Part shown: positions 24,493 through 35,000 of the stretch, piece after piece
Layout: each line of letters starts with the position of its first letter
Numbering within the stretch: the stretch's first letter is position 1
From: Gemmatimonadota bacterium
Lineage (GTDB): Bacteria > Gemmatimonadota > Gemmatimonadetes > Longimicrobiales > Gaopeijiaceae
Reading direction: 5' to 3'
Assembly: GCA_030827315.1 (NCBI GenBank)
Contig: JAURER010000024.1
Coordinates: 1-39,465 of the forward strand
Length of the DNA: 39,465 nucleotides
Program-made: the position numbers and the translations under genes
Notes under the pieces: model-generated
Databases searched by the model: none
Told to the model about the DNA's origin: nothing
What the model saw: the letters and a program-made list of their open reading frames with translations, nothing else

Positions 24493-24984
24493 ATGACGCG
24501 ACTCCATCGCATGAAGCTGGCGACGTTCGCCGTCTTCCTGACCCCCATCGGCGCCTCCGCCCAGGTGGAGCTCTGTGAGAGCGCCGAGCGGTACGTCCGC
24601 GAAGTGATCGGCATGATCGCTGTCACGGAGCCCGACACCATCGACGACTGGCGGACGCGGGCGATGGTCCCGGGATGCCGGGTCACCGCGGCCGCGGCGG
24701 CACGCCGTCCCGTCCGCGATGCCGCCCGCGCCTTCTACGAGACGATCCTGGACGACGGCTGGGTCCGAACGCCCGACCCCCGCGACGCTCCGAACGAGGC
24801 ATCCATGCGCTTCCGCAAGGACGGCGCGGACTGCCTCTTCAACTACTACGACAACTCCATGTCTCTGAACACCGAAGCCGAGATGACGGTGACGGATGCC
24901 GTCTGGGTGGGTCCGGGCCAGGAGATCTACAACTTCCTCGTGATGTGCACGCCGGCGATGCCGGCGGCGTCGAGGGGCGGGTGA
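24493..24984 (+). CDS. Small secreted protein of unknown function, four cysteines
   Basis: A 163-residue protein with a clear signal peptide (MKLATFAVFLTPIGASAQ region; cleavage likely after ASA at residue 23). The mature part of about 140 residues is acidic and has four cysteines (in ELCESA, VPGCRV, GADCLFN, VMCTPA), enough for two disulfides in the periplasm. A segment FYETILDDGWVRTPDPRDAPNEASMRF precedes the third Cys in one continuous reading. No family recognised. ATG at 24493 is given; ATG at 24511 would give a shorter signal peptide and is almost as good. It lies 140 bp downstream of the DUF5916 gene on the same strand and 12 bp from the convergent D-aminoacylase-type gene. Confidence 0.7.
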   Translation: MTRLHRMKLATFAVFLTPIGASAQVELCESAERYVREVIGMIAVTEPDTIDDWRTRAMVPGCRVTAAAAARRPVRDAARAFYETILDDGWVRTPDPRDAPNEASMRFRKDGADCLFNYYDNSMSLNTEAEMTVTDAVWVGPGQEIYNFLVMCTPAMPAASRGG

Positions 24985-24996
24985 GGCGGGCCCGGC

Positions 24997-26514
24997 TCAG
25001 AACACCACGTTTCGCCCCACCACCGGCCGCCCCGGGCGTGCTCCTGGCACGATCGCGCCATCCCGCACGACGAACGTTCCGTTGACCAGCACGTGCTCGA
25101 CGCCCTCAGAGTACGACAGGTCGTCCTCGAAGGTGGCGGTGTCGATGATGCGGTTCGGGTCGAAGAGCGTGAGGTCGGCGTCGGCGCCGATTTGTACCCT
25201 GCCCTTGCGCCGCATCTGAGGTGACACGCCCTCCAGCCGCTGGGCGGGCATGAGCGTCACCTTCCGCAGCCCGTCCATGAGCGACGTGGTGCCCCCGTCG
25301 CGGACGTAGCGCCCCAGGAACCGCGAGAAGGTCCCGGCGCTTCGAGGGTGGGCGCCGGGGGCGTAGGGCATGCCGTCGGAGGCCACCATGACGTTGGGCG
25401 CGGCCAGGGCCATCTCCACCCACTCGGGCTTCATCATGTGGATGATGACCGTGCCCCCTTGCTCCCGATACCGGTGAAAGGTCTCCTCGGTGAGGCGCTC
25501 GCCGGTGGCCTCCCACTGGATGTCCGAGTAGTCGATCTGGAGCCGCTCCCGGAAGCCCTCGTCGAAGATGGCCGACTGCAGCGCCGTGGAGCCCGCGGTG
25601 TACGGATAGACCTCGGTGGTCACGTCGATGCCCCGCTCCTGGGCGCCGGTCACGAGATCGAGGTTCGTCTCGATGTTCCAGAGACTCGAGCTGTTCAGAT
25701 GCACGATGTGCAGCGGCGCGCCGGTGGCGGCGGCATTGGACACAACCTCCTGTACGGCGCTGATCTCCATGGAGCGGACGTGAGTGAAGATGAGCCAGTT
25801 CTCCTGGCCCGCGAGCTCGAAGACCCGGTAGATCTCGTCGTGGGACGCCCCGGGATAGTACTGGTGGGCCATGCCGATCCCCAGCGCGCCCTGGGCCATC
25901 CCCTCACGCAGCCCCTCGTGGAGCGCGCCGTAAAGCTCCTGGGGAAGCACGTCGTAGTTGCCCAGATCCGCCACCTCCCGGGCCTCCGAACGGTTCTCCG
26001 CCGTCGACTCCCGGGCGAAGGCGTCGTACGCGGCACGGAACTCTTCGGCGTATTGCGGCATGACGGAAGTGCGTGCCGCGCCCAGCGAGACGGTGGCCCC
26101 GTAGTTCAGAACGGCGTCGCCGGCTCGGGCGGAGAGGAATCCCGCCAGCGAGGGCACTCCGCTCTCCAGCTCCAGCGCCGTCGTCACGCCGTCCATCGCC
26201 TGAAACTCGTTCGCTCGGTTCGACTGGCCATGGGCATGCAGGTCGACGAATCCGGGCGCGACCACGAGGCCGGTGGCATCGACGACGGTCGTGCCCTGCA
26301 GCGGCGTCTCCGAGATGGCGACGATGGTCTCACCGCGAATCCCCACGTCACGCACGGCGTCGAGGCCCGTCTCCGGATCCATGACGCGGCCGCCCCGGAT
26401 GACCACGTCGTAGGTCTCCTGGGACAGGAGCGGCGCGCTCGCGAGCAGCGTCACCGCGAGGACGGGAAACAGCGCCCCAGCCAGCACACGTGGAAAATTC
26501 GAGGGTCCGGCCAT
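24997..26514 (-). CDS. Secreted D-aminoacylase-type amidohydrolase
   Basis: A 505-residue member of the D-aminoacylase/N-acyl-D-amino-acid deacylase group of amidohydrolases, with a signal peptide (hydrophobic residues 10-30, cleavage near LLSQE). Seen: RGGRVMDPETGLDAV, metal motif DLHAHGQ with His93 and His95, FTHVRSMEIS, HIVHLNSSS, TTEVYPYTAGS and the catalytic ASDGMPYAPGAHPR, then a closing sandwich domain (ADADLTLFDPNRI). These enzymes release free amino acids from N-acyl-D-amino acids or related amides. ATG at 26514 follows AGGAG at a spacing of ten; ATG at 26535 is in frame and its ATGA overlaps the end of an upstream degraded reading frame, so it is a real alternative. Next to the S9 peptidase and the other amidohydrolase it fits a peptide-scavenging theme. 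Confidence 0.9.
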   Translation of the reverse strand: MAGPSNFPRVLAGALFPVLAVTLLASAPLLSQETYDVVIRGGRVMDPETGLDAVRDVGIRGETIVAISETPLQGTTVVDATGLVVAPGFVDLHAHGQSNRANEFQAMDGVTTALELESGVPSLAGFLSARAGDAVLNYGATVSLGAARTSVMPQYAEEFRAAYDAFARESTAENRSEAREVADLGNYDVLPQELYGALHEGLREGMAQGALGIGMAHQYYPGASHDEIYRVFELAGQENWLIFTHVRSMEISAVQEVVSNAAATGAPLHIVHLNSSSLWNIETNLDLVTGAQERGIDVTTEVYPYTAGSTALQSAIFDEGFRERLQIDYSDIQWEATGERLTEETFHRYREQGGTVIIHMMKPEWVEMALAAPNVMVASDGMPYAPGAHPRSAGTFSRFLGRYVRDGGTTSLMDGLRKVTLMPAQRLEGVSPQMRRKGRVQIGADADLTLFDPNRIIDTATFEDDLSYSEGVEHVLVNGTFVVRDGAIVPGARPGRPVVGRNVVF

Positions 26515-26559
26515 CGTCAGCGCGCTCCTGTTCATCGATCGAAAGGGCACAAGGTGGAC

Positions 26560-27105
26560 CTCACCGACACGAGACGGCAAGCGACCTCGACGCGCTGACG
26601 GATGCAGTGCTGCAGCGCCACGAGGTCTTCGTAGGCGATGTCCGCGTACTTGGACATGCCGTCGAGGGCGAAGGCAACGAGCATGCGCCTGTGTTCTCCG
26701 TAGGCCTACCCGTAGTTGGCCGAGAATTCACCGCCGACGGCCGCCATCACCGTACCCCACCCGACGAGCAGCGCGACGTACGTCGTAGCTCCAGATCGGC
26801 GCGCCGGACGTCGCATCCACGGCCCGCACGCGGTTCATGCTCCCGATGAGGTACAGCACGTCACCCACCACGAGCGATGTCGAGACCAGCCCCTTGTCGT
26901 CGGGCAGCTCGAGAAACCATGCCGGCTTCAACGCCGCGACGTTGCCGTCATCGATCTGCGTCAGCGGGCTGAAACGCTGCTCTGTACGCCACCCAGTCCG
27001 CGCCGCTCTGGTCCGCCATGGCGGTATCGTCGATGCGGCCGGATCCGCTGCCCGCGGGTGTGCACCCCTGAACCACGATGGCAGGAACGCCGGCACGCCG
27101 AACCT
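26560..27105 (-). pseudogene. Remnant of a PQQ quinohaemoprotein alcohol dehydrogenase
   Basis: Three pieces lie in the order of one leftward gene. First, near 26985-27080, one frame reads as a lipoprotein-like start and mature N-terminus (IVVQGCTPAGS then GADWVAY). Second, at about 26780-26985 a different frame gives TEQRFSPLTQIDDGNVAAL and KPAWFLELPDDKG, then GDVLYLIGSMNRVRAVDATS, the well-known first blades of PQQ-ADH. Third, at about 26590-26695 another stretch reads LVAFALDGMSKYADIAYED and on to QHCIRQRVE, like the end of the dehydrogenase and its cytochrome tail. A frameshift lies near 26980-26987, and roughly 450 codons of the middle are missing. The C-terminal assignment is weaker than the N-terminal one. 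No intact frame spans the region, so I call it a dead gene. Confidence 0.6.
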
Positions 27106-27294
27106 CGCCGGACCGAGCCGCGATCGCGACGACGAGGTTGTGGAGTCGGACGTCGAAGGGCGACGGAGCATGAGCACCTCCCGGGCGGACGCACCGGCGA
27201 GCCAGGCGTGCACGCGTCCGACGCGCCATCGGGAAACGCGACGGCCCACCGCCGCACCAGGCGACGGCGGGCCGTCCGTGGACCACACCCGACG

Positions 27295-28536
27295 TCAGGC
27301 CACGTCTTCGCCGGCCTTCCGAAGGATGAGCTTGTGGGCCCGGAGCCGCAGCGCGTTGATGCGGATAAAGCCGCGTGCGTCTTCCTGGTCGTACCCCCCG
27401 GCCACATCCATCGACGAGAGCTCCTTGTCGTAGAGCGAGCTGGTCGACGTACGTCCCCGGCAGATCACGTTGCCCTTGTAGAGCCGCACGTTGACCTGGC
27501 CGGTGATGAGCTTCTCCGACTGCCGGAAGGCCGCCTGGATGAAGTCCATCTCGGGCGAGAACCAGAAGCCGTTGTAGATGATCTCCGCGAAGCGCGGCGA
27601 GAGCATGTCGCGCAGGCGCAGCACCTCCCGATCCATGGCAATCCCTTCGAGATCGCGGATCGCGTGGTGGAGCACCGTGCCGCCCGGCGTCTCGTACACG
27701 CCCCGCGACTTGATGCCCACGAAACGGTTCTCGACCATGTCGATCCGGCCGACGCCGTGCTCGCCACCTTTCGCGTTCAGATAGTCGAAGAGCGGAACCG
27801 GCTCGGTCAGGTCGACCCCCTCGGCCTCGCAGACCACGCGAACGGGCATCGCGTTCTCGTAGAAGATCGTGAGGTCGGTCGACGTGTCCGGCGCGTCTTC
27901 CAGCGAGCGCGTCAGCTTGAACATGTCCTCCGGCGGGATCGCGGCCGGATCCTCGAGCATCCCCGCCTCGTACGAGCGGTGCATGAGGTTCTCGTCGCTG
28001 GAGTACGGCTTCGACACCGTCGCCTCGACCGGAATCCCGTGCTTCTCGGCGTACGCGAGGAGGTCGCTTCGGCCCTGGAAGCGGTTCAGGAAGTCCCGCT
28101 CCTTCCAAGGCGCGATGACCTTGAGCTTCGGAGCGAGGGCGGCGTAGGCGAGCTCGAAGCGCACCTGGTCGTTGCCCTTCCCCGTCGCGCCGTGCGCCAC
28201 GGCGTAGGCGCCCTCGTCGAGGGCGATCTCCACCTGGCGGCGAGCGATGACCGGGCGGGCCAGCGAGGTGCCGAGCAGGTACCGGTTCTCGTAGACGGCG
28301 TTGCCCGCGATGGCCGGGAAGATGAACTCCTTCACGAAGTCGTGCTGGAGGTTCTCCACGTAGACCTTCGACGCGCCGGTGGCCCGGGCACGCTCGGCCA
28401 CCACGTTGAAGTCCTCCTGCTGGCCCACGTCGGCTACGAACGCGATGACGTCGTATCCACGCTCCAGGAGGTCCTTCAGGATGCACGCGGTATCGAGGCC
28501 GCCACTGTATGCAAGAACGACTTTCTGCTTGGTCAC
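27295..28536 (-). CDS. argG: Argininosuccinate synthase
   Basis: A 413-residue ATP-dependent ligase that joins citrulline and aspartate to argininosuccinate in arginine synthesis (cytoplasm). Seen: the N-type PP-loop [15 protein letters not shown] at about residues 6-20, then [14 protein letters not shown], the citrulline/aspartate-binding region, [23 protein letters not shown]-like sequence ([18 protein letters not shown]) and TPGGT. It is full length. The GTG at 28536 is chosen because the family starts a few residues before the PP-loop; no good Shine-Dalgarno sequence is visible. No other arg genes are close. It is the leftmost gene of the leftward block, 170 bp downstream of the sugar operon; whether it is read from that operon is unclear. 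In that 170-bp gap I see no gene or hairpin worth naming. Confidence 0.95.
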   Translation of the reverse strand: MTKQKVVLAYSGGLDTACILKDLLERGYDVIAFVADVGQQEDFNVVAERARATGASKVYVENLQHDFVKEFIFPAIAGNAVYENRYLLGTSLARPVIARRQVEIALDEGAYAVAHGATGKGNDQVRFELAYAALAPKLKVIAPWKERDFLNRFQGRSDLLAYAEKHGIPVEATVSKPYSSDENLMHRSYEAGMLEDPAAIPPEDMFKLTRSLEDAPDTSTDLTIFYENAMPVRVVCEAEGVDLTEPVPLFDYLNAKGGEHGVGRIDMVENRFVGIKSRGVYETPGGTVLHHAIRDLEGIAMDREVLRLRDMLSPRFAEIIYNGFWFSPEMDFIQAAFRQSEKLITGQVNVRLYKGNVICRGRTSTSSLYDKELSSMDVAGGYDQEDARGFIRINALRLRAHKLILRKAGEDVA

Positions 28537-28705
28537 GGTAGGATGGGTTGAGGCGATCGGTGACGCGAAGCCGGTTCTCGGGAGGCGGGGCCCGGTCCGG
28601 GGGGCAGAACGGTGTAGAATTCCGCGTCGTTTCGCTACCTCCCTGGCCGGTCGATTGCCGGACGGCACCCGGCGCGCCGTCGGGGCGCGAGGCCCCTGCC
28701 CCGAC

Positions 28706-29703
28706 TCAGCCCTCGGAGAAGGCGGCGTCGAACGCCGTGGCGGACACCGGAAAGTCGAGGTCCCGCACGTACGCACACGCCTCCTCGGCGCCGTGCTCCC
28801 GGTCCATGCCGGAGTCCTCCCACTCCACCGAAAGCGGACCGGCGTAGCCGGCACGATTCAGCTCGCGGATGACTTCCTCGAACGGGACGTGGCCGCGGCC
28901 GAGGGAACGGAAGTCCCACCACCGGTCGCGGTGGCCGAAGGGGAGGTGGCCGCCGAAGACACCCGACGGCATGGGGTGGTCGGCCCACCACACGTCCTTC
29001 ATGTGGACGTGGTAGATGCGGTCGGCGAACCGATCGATGAACGCCACGCAGTCGACGCCCTGGTAGGCGAGGTGGCTGGGATCGTAGTTGAAGCCGAACG
29101 CCTCGCGCCCGTCGATGGCCGCCAGCGTCCGCTCCGCGGTCACGATGTCGAATGCGATCTCCGTCGGATGCACCTCGAGGGCGAAGCGGACACCCACCTC
29201 GTCGAAGACGTCGAGCACGGGGCTCCAACGCGTGGCGAAGTCCTCGTACCCGGCTTCGAGCATGGACTCCGGGACGGGCGGGAACGAATACAGGAGATGC
29301 CAGATCGAGCTCCCCGTGAAGCCGTTCACCACCCGGACGCCGAGGTTCGCGGCAGCTCGCGCGGTGAGCTTCATCTCCTCGGCGGCCCGTGCGCGGACGC
29401 CCTCGGGGTCCCCGTCACCCCAGACGTGCGGGGGCAGGATCGCCTCGTGGCGCGCGTCGATCCGGTCGCAGACGGCCTGGCCGACCAGGTGGTTGCTGAT
29501 CGCGAACACGTCCAGTCCGTGCGTTCCCAGAAGCTCGCGCTGCTCCTCGCAGTAGTCGGCGTCCTCGGCCGCCCGGCGGACGTCGAAGTGGTCGCCCCAG
29601 CACGCGAGCTCGAGTCCGTCGTAGCCCCAGGAGGCCGCCTTCTCGGCAAGCGCGGCGAGGGGGAGATCGGCCCACTGGCCCGTGAAGAGAGTGACCGGTC
29701 TGC

Positions 29704-29707
<4 letters not shown>
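28706..29707 (-). CDS. Cytoplasmic sugar phosphate isomerase/epimerase (AP endonuclease 2 TIM barrel)
   Basis: A 333-residue xylose-isomerase-like TIM barrel. Seen: [15 protein letters not shown] near residue 28, ALEVHPTE with a metal Glu, [21 protein letters not shown] and a final metal Glu in SVEWED. These residues make the single divalent-metal site of the family, which catalyses epimerisation, isomerisation or, for some members, elimination of 3-keto-sugar conjugates. No signal peptide, so it is cytoplasmic. The ATG at 29707 overlaps the stop of the Gfo/Idh gene by ATGA, pairing the two enzymes: oxidation of a sugar hydroxyl, then isomerisation or cleavage. It is the last gene of the eight-gene operon. 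A second TIM-barrel protein with a Tat signal is encoded at the other end of the operon. Confidence 0.9.
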
Positions 29708-30876
<1,169 letters not shown>

Positions 30877-30895
30877 GACGAGACCCGGGTCCGGC

Positions 30896-32365
30896 TCACG
30901 CCGCCTCCCCGATGCGCTGCACCCGGTACCCGCCGGCAGCCCGGTCACGGGCGTACAGGCCTGCGAAGATCAGGAGGAGAACGCCGCACAGGGGGACGAC
31001 GTAGCGGAAAGAGATCTTGCCGCCGTAGTTGTCGGCCGGCCCGAGGATCGCCTGGGCCTGCCCCACGAGCCCCGGATCCGCGTCCGACGCGATGAGCGCC
31101 CGCAGCGCGTTGGCCGTGGCCGGCTCGGGAAGCCCGGCTCCCTGCTGATACCCGCGCGCCACCACCGCCACCGCGTCGGCCGCGGCCACCGCGTCGGCAT
31201 CCGTACGCTCCGCGAGGGTGCGCTCCGCCTGCTGGAACAGCGTCACCGCCTCGGCTACGGGGATCTCGGCGTGCGCGTAGCGGTCGGCGATGCGGCCCAT
31301 CTGCGGCGAGGTGATCAGTCCTACCGTCGCCATGCCGACGGTGCCCATCAGTCCGAGACCCAACGCCCCCGAGCGGGGAATCCGCTCGGAGACGACGCCG
31401 AGCATCGTCGGCCAGAAGTAGCAGACGCCCACCGCGAAGACCGTCGCCGCCGCGAAGGTGGCCCCGACGCCGTTGGTGTAGCTGAGCGCCAGCAGTCCGA
31501 CACCCGACACGACCGACGCCGCGAGGAGCAGCCCCGTCGGCGAGAAGCGGTGCACGAAGTCACCAGCCCGGTAGCGCATGACCGCCATGAGCCCGTTGAT
31601 CCAGACCAGCACGAGAATGCCAGCCATCCCGCCCGACTCGAGCACCGCGGGCACCCAGCGGTTCGGTCCGAGCTCGACGGAGGCCGTCATCGCCATGGCG
31701 ATGAGCATGACCCACATGAGCGGCGTGGCGAACGCGGCCTTGAACATCTCTCCCATGCTCACGCCCGCCTCCACCCCTTCCGTGGGCGGAAACGGCTCGC
31801 GCAGGATCATCCAGCCGTAGACGAGCGTGGGAATCAGGATGAGCCCGATCTTGATCTGCCACGCGCCGACGCCGGCGAGGTCGAGCCCGTACGAGGCGAG
31901 TCCTCCGATGACGACGCCTCCGGGGAACCAGACATGAAACTGGTTGAGCTTCACCGTCTTGTTGTCGGGGTACAGCGCCGCGACGAGCGGATTGCAGGCA
32001 GCCTCCACGAGGCCATTGCCCATCGCGATGACCAGAGCCCCCGAAAAGAGCATCGCGAAGCCGCCGGCCGTGATCATCATGAGCGCCCCGATCAGGTGCC
32101 CGACGAAGGCGAAGCGCAGCAGCGACCGCATCCCGAGCGAGTCGGCGAGCGGAGCGAAGACGAGCTGTGACACCGCGAAGCCCCACAGGGCCGCACCCCC
32201 GATCCAGCCCACCTGTTCGTTCGTGAGCACGAAGTCGCGCTTGAGCGCGAGCATGACCGCCCCCACGGTGGCGAAGGCCACGGAGGTCGCGATCAGCGCG
32301 ATGCAGCTGCCGAGGAAAAGGCGGTCGGCGTTGACGGCCGGGGACGATCCGCTGCGGTCGGTCAT
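30896..32365 (-). CDS. MFS permease, probably for a sugar or sugar derivative
   Basis: A 489-residue major facilitator protein with about 12 hydrophobic helices. Seen: the loop 2-3 motif FAPLADSLGMRSLLR (the MFS motif A region), a long hydrophilic loop between the two halves (REPFPPTEGVEAGVS), and a hydrophilic insert of about 95 Ala/Asp/Glu-rich residues (AVTLFQQAERTLAERTDADA and onwards) between the last two helices. This family branch includes fucose- and glucose-type H+ symporters and is often next to Gfo/Idh and TIM-barrel genes. ATG at 32365 gives a short cytoplasmic N-terminus. It sits between genes for exported enzymes on one side and signal-less enzymes on the other, as expected for the carrier linking the two compartments. 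The insert is noted as odd. Confidence 0.88.
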   Translation of the reverse strand: MTDRSGSSPAVNADRLFLGSCIALIATSVAFATVGAVMLALKRDFVLTNEQVGWIGGAALWGFAVSQLVFAPLADSLGMRSLLRFAFVGHLIGALMMITAGGFAMLFSGALVIAMGNGLVEAACNPLVAALYPDNKTVKLNQFHVWFPGGVVIGGLASYGLDLAGVGAWQIKIGLILIPTLVYGWMILREPFPPTEGVEAGVSMGEMFKAAFATPLMWVMLIAMAMTASVELGPNRWVPAVLESGGMAGILVLVWINGLMAVMRYRAGDFVHRFSPTGLLLAASVVSGVGLLALSYTNGVGATFAAATVFAVGVCYFWPTMLGVVSERIPRSGALGLGLMGTVGMATVGLITSPQMGRIADRYAHAEIPVAEAVTLFQQAERTLAERTDADAVAAADAVAVVARGYQQGAGLPEPATANALRALIASDADPGLVGQAQAILGPADNYGGKISFRYVVPLCGVLLLIFAGLYARDRAAGGYRVQRIGEAA

Positions 32366-32424
32366 GGGTGGCTGTTCACGGTTGATGGTGAACCGCGGGC
32401 CTCGGGCGGCCCGTGGTCGAGGTG

Positions 32425-33216
32425 CTATTCGAGTCCGATGTGGCGCAGCACTTCGGGCGGGGGGGGATCCCACTGCCCCAGCGGGACGTTGCCGATGTAC
32501 TCCAGGTCGCGCATCCCCGCTTCGGTCGTCCAGAAGGCCGTCGACGTCAGGTAGCGGACGCGATCGAAGAACCGCGCGCCCGCCTCGTACCCGGCCGGCG
32601 CGTTCGGCTCGTAACAGATGTCGTCGCAGATGGCCGTGCGCTGCCCGGCCGTGAGGTCGCGGAAGCGCACCGACGTGCCGCCCGAGCCGAACCGTGCGCT
32701 GGCCTCACGGTCGAGCCAGAGCAGGCCGCCGCGGACGACCACCAGGTCGCGCTGGTTGCCCTCGTACGGCGCGCTCACCCATTCGTCGATGAAGTCGTGC
32801 GCGCCCAGGGCGCTCGCGGCCGGGGAGCGGTCGTCGGCGGGAAGGATGACGTCGCAGAGCACGGCGAGGGACGAGAGTTCGTCGTCGGTGAGCGTGCGCT
32901 CCCATGGAACGACCGGCGCCACGAGATCGGGGTCCCACGCGGTGCCCGTCGCCCTGGGATTGCTCACGGGCGCGGGAGCCGTGGGGTCGGCGCGTTCCTC
33001 GCCCGGCGCGCACGCGGCGAGCGTCGGCCCCGCGGCCGCGATGGCCATGACCTTGAGCGCCTGACGCCGGTCCATCGGCAGAAGAGCCTCCGGGCGCACC
33101 CCCGGTGCGTCGCCGTCCCGCAGGACCGGCAGTGCGATCGACCGCCCGTCGCTGCCGGCGGGACCCTCGGTGCGCCGGCGCGCCTCGTCGCCGTCGTCTC
33201 CGCGCCGCCCGCTCAT
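32425..33216 (-). CDS. Gluconate 2-dehydrogenase subunit 3-type protein with Tat/lipoprotein signal
   Basis: A 263-residue small subunit of membrane-bound GMC sugar dehydrogenases (gluconate 2-dehydrogenase subunit 3 family). The ATG at 33216 overlaps the GMC stop by ATGA, which puts a 47-residue hydrophilic leader in front of the signal MDRRQALKVMAIAAAGPTL; twin arginines are at 50-51 and a lipobox Cys at 69. An internal ATG at 33075 would start exactly at this signal. The mature part has the family's LAVLCDVILPADDRSPAA and HDFIDEWV segments and a YEAGARFFDRVR close. The partner GMC protein has no signal of its own, so this subunit probably carries the complex through the Tat system and keeps it in the periplasm. 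Confidence 0.88.
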   Translation of the reverse strand: MSGRRGDDGDEARRRTEGPAGSDGRSIALPVLRDGDAPGVRPEALLPMDRRQALKVMAIAAAGPTLAACAPGEERADPTAPAPVSNPRATGTAWDPDLVAPVVPWERTLTDDELSSLAVLCDVILPADDRSPAASALGAHDFIDEWVSAPYEGNQRDLVVVRGGLLWLDREASARFGSGGTSVRFRDLTAGQRTAICDDICYEPNAPAGYEAGARFFDRVRYLTSTAFWTTEAGMRDLEYIGNVPLGQWDPPPPEVLRHIGLE

Positions 33217-35000
33217 CCGATGCTCCTCGAAGCCAGCTGCTCGACGATGTAGTCCGACGCCCGCCAGGCGATCGCCATGATGGACAGGGTCGGATTCTTG
33301 TCCGCGTTCGAGACGAAGCATCCCCCGTCCGTGACGAACAGGTTGTCGACCTCCCACGCCTGGCAGAACTCGTTGAGAACGGAGCGCGAGGGATCGTCGC
33401 CCATGATGACGCCCCCCACTTCGTGGATGATCTGACCGGGCCGCGCGATCGCATCGGCTCCGTCGTCGTGGACCGCGCTGGTCACGTTGCCGCCCATCGC
33501 CTCGATGATCGACGCGAAGGTGCGCTGCATGTGCCTCGCCTGGTTCAACTCGTGCTCGGACCACTTCCAGTGGAAGCGAAGCGTCGGAATGCCCCACTGG
33601 TCGACCGCGTCGGGATCGATCTCGCAGTAGCAGTCCTCGTTGGGAATCATCTCGCCACGCCCGTCGAACCAGATGAACGACCCGTAGTAGCGGCGGCATT
33701 CCTCCTTGAAACGCTGCCCGTACGCGCCGTCGGTGAACGGGGCGAGCCCGCCCATGAAACCGAATCCCGGCATCTTTCGACCGCCGCCGAACTCGATGTG
33801 GTAGCCGCGCGCGAAGTCGAGCTGGCCACGCGCCTGCTCCTGATACAGCCACCACGGCATGTAGAGGTGCATGGCCGACGCACCGTCGGCATTATGCGGA
33901 GGCATGTTCTCGAGACGGGGAATCTGCCCACCCACGCCGGCGCCGACGGTATCCATGACGTACTTGCCCACGAGCCCCGAGCCGTTGGCCAGTCCGTCGG
34001 GAAAGGCGGAGCTCTTCGAATTGAGCAGAATACGCGCCGACTCGCAGGCGCTCGCCGCCAGAATCACTACACGGGCGCGCACGTGCTCGTCGACCCGGGT
34101 GCGCTTGTCGACGTAGTGCACGCCGTTCGCGCGGCCCGACGAATCCACCGTGACCTCGCGCACCATGGCGTCCGTGAGGATGTCCAGGTTGCCTGTGGCG
34201 ATCGCCGGAGGGAGAAGCACCGTCGGCGACTGGAAGTTGGCCTTGATGGAGCATCCGCGTCCGCACGGCGTCGCGTAGAAGCAGGCGGCGCGCGAGCGCA
34301 TCGACTCCGCGGTCACGCGCTGCGCGAGCGGGTTGTTGGGCCAGAGCGCACGCGAGAGCCTGTCGGCGTCCTGGCGCTGCGTCATGATGGCGAGGTGCGC
34401 CGGAATCACCGGAATGTCCAGCTCGTCCCCGCACACCCGCTGCGTGAGGAGCTCCTCGGCCCGGGGGGCGGGCGGAGGCTGCAGCACGCCCGGCGATGAG
34501 TCCGGCGTGTTCTCGAGCCCCTCGTTCGATCCGTACACGCCGATGAGCATCTCGGTGCGGTCGTAGTACGGCGCCACGTCCTCGTACGACATCGGCCAGT
34601 CGAAGCCGAGGCCGTCCCGGGAGCGCGGCTTGTAGTCGTAGGGCCCCATCCGGAGCGAGATGCGTCCCCAGTGGTTCGTGCGTCCGCCGAGCATCCGCGC
34701 GCGCCACCACATGAAGTCGGCGCCCTCGGCGCTCGAGTAGGGCTCGCCGGGTACCCGCCAGCCGCCGTCCACGGTGGCGTCGTAGAACCCGAAGGGCTTC
34801 TCGGGCGTCCCGGCTCCCCGCATGGGGGCGTCCTTCGGCAGCTGGAACATCGGCGTCTCGGTCACCGGGTCGTAGTCCCGCCCGGCCTCGAGCATGAGGA
34901 CCTTCACTCCGGAGCACGCGAGGACGTAGGCGCACATTCCTCCCGCCGCCCCCGAACCCACCACGATCACGTCGTACTCGTCCTGAGCCTTCCGTCTCAT
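33213..35000 (-). CDS. GMC-type FAD sugar oxidoreductase (catalytic subunit)
   Basis: A 595-residue flavoprotein of the GMC family, in the branch of gluconate 2-dehydrogenase and 3-keto-sugar-forming glucoside dehydrogenases. Seen: the FAD motif VIVVGSGAAGGMCAYVLACS near residue 11, LGGRTNHWGRISLRM, a Cys cluster ACFYATPCGRGC in the middle, and near the end the active-site pair His526 (IIHEVGGVIMG) and Asn569 (DKNPTLSIMA). It oxidises a sugar hydroxyl and passes electrons to an external acceptor; no haem subunit is encoded here. No signal peptide; export as a passenger of the Tat-signal subunit next to it is likely. ATGA overlaps on both sides (34997-35000 and 33213-33216) fix the start and show tight coupling. 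Confidence 0.93.
   Translation of the reverse strand: MRRKAQDEYDVIVVGSGAAGGMCAYVLACSGVKVLMLEAGRDYDPVTETPMFQLPKDAPMRGAGTPEKPFGFYDATVDGGWRVPGEPYSSAEGADFMWWRARMLGGRTNHWGRISLRMGPYDYKPRSRDGLGFDWPMSYEDVAPYYDRTEMLIGVYGSNEGLENTPDSSPGVLQPPPAPRAEELLTQRVCGDELDIPVIPAHLAIMTQRQDADRLSRALWPNNPLAQRVTAESMRSRAACFYATPCGRGCSIKANFQSPTVLLPPAIATGNLDILTDAMVREVTVDSSGRANGVHYVDKRTRVDEHVRARVVILAASACESARILLNSKSSAFPDGLANGSGLVGKYVMDTVGAGVGGQIPRLENMPPHNADGASAMHLYMPWWLYQEQARGQLDFARGYHIEFGGGRKMPGFGFMGGLAPFTDGAYGQRFKEECRRYYGSFIWFDGRGEMIPNEDCYCEIDPDAVDQWGIPTLRFHWKWSEHELNQARHMQRTFASIIEAMGGNVTSAVHDDGADAIARPGQIIHEVGGVIMGDDPSRSVLNEFCQAWEVDNLFVTDGGCFVSNADKNPTLSIMAIAWRASDYIVEQLASRSIG

Noticed and set aside
26534-26697. Independent small gene encoding LVAFALDGMSKYADIAYED
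   Set aside because: It has no ribosome binding site and no conserved short family; it is better read as the end of the collapsed PQQ dehydrogenase, on weak evidence.
26716-28551. A 611-codon open frame on the plus strand
   Set aside because: It lies antisense to argG and its remnant neighbour. The product is rich in Arg, His, Val and Glu without any family motif, as expected for the shadow strand of GC-rich coding DNA.
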